Shown: in pieces, positions 57,751-64,000 of the stretch
Numbering within the stretch: the first letter of the stretch is position 1
How the letters are laid out: every line of letters begins with the position of its first letter
From: Cyclaneusma minus
Taxonomy: Eukaryota; Ascomycota; Leotiomycetes; Marthamycetales; Marthamycetaceae
Assembly (NCBI GenBank): GCA_037179335.1
Contig: JAKZHN010000031.1
Coordinates: 1-64,000, forward strand
Length of the DNA: 64,000 bases
Reading direction: 5' to 3'
The notes under the pieces: generated by a model
What the model was told of the DNA's origin: nothing
Databases searched by the model: none
The model's input: the letters and a program-made list of their open reading frames with translations, nothing else
Position numbers and translations under genes: made by a program

Positions 57751-60700
57751 GCAATTTGTTAATTAAATTAATTTTAATTGCTTTAAAAATACTATTAATT
57801 ACATTAGCGCATTATTTTTATGTTAATAATATTATAATTAATTTTGGTATATTGTGAATATTGCTATTATAGCCTTATTGGCGCTTTAAAAGCGCTAAAA
57901 TGCAATTTAATATATTAATTATAAAAGTTATTAATTAGCAATTTAATTATAAAAAAGTATTTAGTATTTTTAATAGAATAATTAAATTAATTTGCAAACT
58001 TATTAAAAAAAAAACATTAAATTTAATTATTTGAATAACACATTTATACAGGCCTTTTAAAGTTTTATTGTTAATATAAAAAAGCAATTATTATTATTAT
58101 AAGCTTTTTTTATAAGTTTTTTTTAATTTTTATTATTAAAATAACCTTTTTATAATTAATGCCGTATTTATTAATGTTAAAATTACCCAGTATTTTTAAT
58201 GCTTATTTATTATTATTTTGGCCATTATTAGCGGCCAATTTACTTTTGCCTAAATTTTTTAAAAAAAAAGTTATTGAAAAATTGCTAATTTTTTATTAAT
58301 ATATTTCTAATATTTATAAATATAAAACTAAAATTAAAATATTTAAAAAAGCTATATTATTATTTAATTTTAATAAATATTTATTATTTAAATTAATAAA
58401 AATATTAATAATAAACTTAAAAAAAAGAAATTTGCCCGGAAATTCAATTTCAAATTTTTGGACTTTTTTAATAAAAGTATTATATTTTAAGCTATTAATG
58501 CAAAGGCCGCTAAGCCTTTAATTAAAAGCTTTATTCGGATAAAAGAAAACTGCTTTAAAAGCAAAGCTAATTTATATATTTTATTCAATTATTATATATA
58601 TTATTTTAAAAAGCATTTATTTTAAAAATATAAATTAAAAAACAATTAAAATTTTAAAAGCAAAGTAAATACAATATTTTAAATATTAAAATATTAAAAA
58701 TAGCGTAGCCTAAAAAATTCCGTAAAAATAATAAACATTATAATTTTTTAATTATTAAATTAGATAGTTTAATATATATTAATAAGTTTATTAAATAGCG
58801 AATCTTAATAAATTTTAAAGCTAAAATATATAAATATGTTAAAGTTATTATTAAAATTATTTAATATTTTAAATATATAAAATTTAAAAATATTTTTAAG
58901 AATATTATTAAAATTAGTTAATATTTTAAATACATAAAATTTAAATATATTTTTAAAATTATTATTAAAATTATTTAGAATTTTAAATATATAAAATTTA
59001 AATATATAAAATTTAAATATATAAAATTTAAATATATTAATTAAAAATATTTTATTGCGGTAAATATACTGGCAAATATTTAATACATAATTATCTTATA
59101 TTTAAAATTATATTAGAAAAATACGCTAATTGCTAAAAAATAAAAAATAAAATCTGGTTTTTAATTTGCAAACTAATAAAAATATATAAAAGCGTAATAT
59201 ATTCATATTTTGCTAAATGCTTTTTTAATATAGATTCAATAGCAAATTAAAAAGCCGTTAGCAACTTTTTTTTTAATTGCTTTATAGCAATTATATTACC
59301 AAAATTAATTATAGGTAATAATTATATTTGCAATATAAATAGCATTTAAAAAAAGTATTATTTGCAATAAAAACAAATTAAATTGCTTAATATAATTAAA
59401 TGTTTATAAACAAATTTGCCAATTTATTGCAATTTACGCAAGCTTTTAATTATATAAAATTGCTAACATTAAAAATATCATAAAATAATGCAATAAGTTT
59501 TAATTGGTAATAAATATTAATTTATTTTAAATATTATAATATAATATTTATAAATTTAATAAAAGTTTTAATTTATTATTTAATTCAATAAATTTTTCAA
59601 ATAAATTTTAAATATTTGCTATTTAAAAATTTTAATTTTTTTTAAGATAATATATTAAAAATTTAAAAATTAGCGATTTTAATTTTGCTTTCCTTTTATG
59701 AAAGAAGTCTTTCTATATTGCTATATATATTAATTAGATTGTTTTTATTAATAATTAGCAAATTAAATATTTATTTTTAAATTTAATATATATTAATCTT
59801 TTATTTTGCTATAATACCGCTATTTTGCAATTCTAAATTTATAATATTTATAAATTCTTTTATATATATTATAATAATAATTTTAATTTTTTAATGTTTT
59901 TGCTATTTGCCAATAATTTTTAAAAATATCTTGCAAATAATATTTCTTTAATTAAGACTTTTTATTTTTATTAGTTTTTATAAAATTTTAATATTACTTT
60001 TATTTATTATATTTATATTAATGCTTTATTAAAAATTATTAAAAAATACTAATACAATTTATTAATTTTTAAAAATATTATTATTTTTAATATTAAGCAT
60101 GCTAAAATATATATTAATCTTTTTTTAATGCGCTATATTGCCAATTTATTTATTGCTTGCAAAATTAAAGTAAATTTAAGTTTTTAATTAAATTATAAAC
60201 CCATTAAAATATAGCTTTAGCCAAGAATTATTAAAAAGCTAAAAAGATTTTAGCAAATTTAAAAACGCATTAATTTTATAATTTTTAGTTAATTGTTAAT
60301 TCAATTATTATTATTTATTAATAGCGAATTTTATTTTAATTTTAAAAAATAAATAAATAAGCGAATATAAAAGTTTTTAAATATTATAAATGCGGCTATT
60401 GCTAACGCAGTTTTATAAGCTAGGCAATTTAAATAGTATAAATTATAATAAAATTAAAATTGAAAAAAAAAGAGTATTGCAAAACAATATATTAAATGGT
60501 TTTTATAAATTTGGTAATATATTTTAAAGCAGTAAAAAATAAAAATAAAAATATTTAAAAGGCCAAGATTATTTATAAAAAAAAACAATTTATAAATTTA
60601 TAAGCAATATAATAATTATATAGCTATTAAAATATTAGGCAAGGCTTTGTAATTATATGCCTATTAATTTTTTATAGGTTTTTTTTAAAAGATTTGCCAA

Positions 60701-63700
60701 TATCCTATTAGCAATAAAGTTTCGCAACAATTATAAAATTTTAAAAATAAAAATACTTTTTTTAAAAATAAGTTTTTTAAATATAGCCAATGCTAAATAT
60801 TTGCCAAAAACTTTCATAGTAATCGTTTATTAAAATTAAAAAATAAAATAAGCAATTTAAAAAAACAAATTATTTAAAGCTTTACAATTTTTAGAATTTT
60901 GTTTTATTTAAAAAGAATATTATTAATTATTATTAAATATATTTAAAAATTATATAAAATATATATTAATTTGGAATATTATTCGAATTATTTTAAAAAA
61001 GCATAAATAATTGTATTTTGCAAATTAGAAAAAGCCGACTATACCATGCCGGCGAATTATTGGCCAATTGTCTTTTTAAATATTTTTAGCAAGGGATTTG
61101 AAAAATTTATCGCCTTTATTTTTATAAATTATTAAATAAAAGAAAAGAAAAACCCCAATATTTATTTATTTTTAAATTCTTTTATAAATCAAATTTATAA
61201 AATTTGAAATATTAAGCCTGGCTATATTTGTTTAATTTTTAATTTTAATATAGCCGTAGTATTTAATAATATTTTATATAATCATTTTATTTATATTTTA
61301 TATAATAAAGTCATTTTTAATTAATTTTAAAAATAGGTTGAAAGCTTTTTTATAATAAAAAGATATGTTTATATTTGCCAGTAAAAAATTAAAATTATTT
61401 TATATTATTATTAATATTTTCCAAAAATTTTCAATATTTTCTGTTTTATTTTTATTTTTCAATTTTCAATTTTTTAATATTTGCAATTTTAATTATAAAA
61501 ACACAAATCCTATAAAATTCATTAATTTGTATTTTTATTATAGGCAATAATAACACTATTTTAAATAGAATTCATAATAAATGCTTAAAATAGGCCGGCA
61601 AATATAAAATCAAATTCGTTTTAAATAAATACAAATTTATATATTTTTCCTATTGCCGGTATAACTTTAATGCAAAATTAAAAATATAGCTAAAAATATT
61701 AATATGTTTTTATTAAAAAGAATATAAATATTTAATTTCTAATTAAATTGCAAATTTAAATAAAGCAAATACTATAAATATAGATTTTAGTATTTATTTT
61801 TTAAATTTTAAATTATTAGGCGCTTTATTATATTTATTTGAGAAGCATTGCTAAAATATTTTTATATAATTTATATTGCTATTATTAAAATTGCTATAAT
61901 TTATAGAAATTTAATTATATATTATATTATAAAAAATAAAGAAACCAGATTATTTGCAATTAAACCGCTAATAATAAAGCAAAATAACGCGCTTTAAATA
62001 TTTATTAAAAATTTCAAGACAATTTTAATATTATTATTTAAAATTAAAAATAATATTTTATTATTTCCAATTTATTTTAAACTTTTTATTATTGCCAATC
62101 GCTTTAAAATTAAATTATATTATTATAAATTTATTATAAAAGCTATAAAGCGGGTGGTTTTTCAGTATTTCTTTAGCATATAAAAGGGCCGCCTATTAAA
62201 ATTATTATTATTAATGCTTATTAAAATCCAGCTATGCTGGATAGCAAATTTAAATTTTGCTATAAAGAATTTTTTTGCTATACTTTTTTAAAAATATAAA
62301 AGTATTTATTTATTTGGAATATTTAGCAATGCAATTAAAATTTTTATATTAAAATATATTTATTATTAATAGCAAAAGTAATAAAATAAATATAAAAAAT
62401 CGATTTGTAAAAAAACCGCGTTTTTGCCTATAGCAAAAATAATTTTTTTTTAAATTATAAGTCTTTATTTAATAAATTTCCAAATGTATAATGCTTTTTA
62501 ATAATTTAAATCCGTATTAAAAGACTTGGACTCTATAATCTTTTTGCGCGCTAATGCATTTCCAGCGCTATTTTAAAATATTTTTGCAATTTTGCCTATT
62601 AAGTTTTTAAATATATTTGTTTTTATTATAATTATAATATAAAAAAAGCAATTTATTAAAAGTTTAAACTTAATATTTATAAAAATATAGTAAATATTAA
62701 AGAAGAATTAATTTTTAAGCAAAATGTATTAGAGCAATGTAAATTTGCCAATTTTATATTAAAAGCTATTAAAAATAATAAATTTTTATAATATTATAAT
62801 TATTAATATTGGTGTTTAATTATATATTAATCATAAAACTATTTTATTTCAAATGCTATTACCGCAAATTTAATTAGCTAATAATTATTATAGCTATTTA
62901 AAAGCAGAAAAAAAAACCAAAAAAAACAAAGGCAATATTATTTTTTATTATTTAAGCCAAAGCAATTTTAATATTATATTAACATATGTTTATTATTAAT
63001 TTAAAATTTGCTATTAAATTAAGATTTATTTTAATTAGCTAAATAAAAAAACAATTAGTATAAAAGGTTATTTTGCAAATGTATAAAATATTTTTAAAAA
63101 TAAATACTAAATAATTATTAATTTTATTATAAATTTATATATTTGAAATATTGCCAATTATATATAGAAAATTATAATTATAATTAAATTAATACAATTG
63201 GAGCTTTTTATTTTTTATTGCAAAATTATTTAAAATACAATTTTATATATAGCTATATATATTAAAGCTATTTCTTTTTGCTATTTTCTTTTGGCTGTTT
63301 TTGTGAATTATATTATTATTAAAAATATTATTATTAATTAAGGTAGTTTTATTATAATTGAGAAAATAAATTTATTATATAAAAAAATCAAAAGTTTAAA
63401 AGAAAGGCAATTTATATTGTTTAACTTTGGAAAAATGAAAATAGTAAATAAAAAGCCCTAGTATTTTGCAGCAATTATTAATTATTTAAAAATCGCAATA
63501 GCAATAGCAATGGCATTTATTAGTATTGCTGGCTATATCTTTTTTGCAAAAATCCGGAATATGGAATTAGCAAATTTTTGTTTTTTTCTATAATTAAAAA
63601 AGCATTTTAAAATATTTTTTTAAAAGATGTTATTAAGCCAGCTGCAGTTTTTAAAAAGAAAAAAGCTTATTTTGCGGAAAAATAGCCAGCCGCAAATGCA

Positions 63701-64000
63701 ATTGCAAAATTAAAATTTGATTTTAAAAATAAAAACAAAATGCGGGCTATATTATTTAAAATCTTATTAATTATATTAATAAAATTTCTAAATTTAAATG
63801 AATTGCCGATTTTGGTATTATATTATATATAATTAACTTTCATTTATTTTTTAAAATTATAGCACTTTATATTTAAAAGGCTATTAAAATAAAAAGAAAA
63901 TATTTATATTTTAATCAAATCGGTACCGTTTTAATAAAGGTTTAATTAGGGGAGTATTTTTGAAAACCTATTTTGTATATTTTAAAACTTGGTATTAATT

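Larger units (their letters stand above)
44216..64000. other. Right AT-rich, RIP-like block, gene-free
   Basis: About 20 kb of extreme AT-rich DNA with stops in all frames, no splice-flanked coding sequence and no RNA gene seen. It is best read as decayed transposons. Within it I can delimit an inverted repeat (44326-44520), a hairpin cluster (45832-45953), one intact-looking hAT-type MITE (48591-49294) and a stretch related to the left block (56490-57750). One 61-residue frame at 61365-61550 is composed of AT-rich codons only and is considered chance. Confidence 0.75.

Noticed and set aside
61365..61550. 61-residue open frame in the right AT block
   Set aside because: Its residues are those expected from AT-rich codons, and there is no homology hint or flanking gene structure.

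Overview
The window looks like nuclear DNA of a filamentous ascomycete, most likely a Dothideomycete (Mycosphaerellaceae-like; this placement is inference). Genes have short introns (about 50-260 nt) with GT..AG ends and CTAAC/CTGAC-type branch points. Nuclear single-copy fungal genes are recognisable: GAL7, ERG28, an IFA38-type ketoacyl-CoA reductase and a MET13-type methylenetetrahydrofolate reductase. The genome is split into compartments: a gene island of normal base composition (about 10.3-44.2 kb) sits between two extremely AT-rich, gene-free blocks (1-10.3 kb and 44.2-64 kb). The two LTR copies of a dead retrotransposon in the left block differ mainly by C-to-T and G-to-A changes, as expected from repeat-induced point mutation (RIP).

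Left block: a 9-bp tandem repeat at the edge, then a RIP-degraded LTR retrotransposon (about 2132-9685) with internal A/T minisatellites. Part of it (about 7.75-9.03 kb) is related to 56.49-57.75 kb in the right block.

Island, left half (10.3-23.1 kb): a broken AT-hook protein gene, then a tandem array of five paralogous GNAT-fold acetyltransferase genes (two on minus, three on plus; the fifth is frameshifted). The four intact copies appear to share a phase-1 intron near the N-terminus and a GNAT core (WRxKxxG ... FYRxLGFRR). A DYDPP-like C-terminal motif occurs in all five. Short palindromic GGAGCT-rich sequences recur between the genes.

Island, right half (24-42.6 kb): a secreted lipase-like alpha/beta hydrolase, galactose-1-phosphate uridylyltransferase, Erg28, a very-long-chain 3-oxoacyl-CoA reductase, a GPR1/FUN34/YaaH (acetate transporter family) membrane protein, a second alpha/beta hydrolase and methylenetetrahydrofolate reductase. 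These are mostly housekeeping metabolism genes and do not form an obvious single pathway. ERG28 and the reductase gene are divergent neighbours, and both products act in ER-membrane lipid synthesis.

Four non-autonomous DNA transposons can be delimited by terminal inverted repeats plus target duplications: 21758-21963 (TA), 25646-25826 (TA), 31433-32197 (TA) and 48591-49294 (8-bp duplication, hAT type, inserted in the right AT block). The first two contain about 19-bp tandem units and look related. No tRNA, rRNA or CRISPR was seen. Exon boundaries are my own readings from splice signals and frame, not from transcripts.
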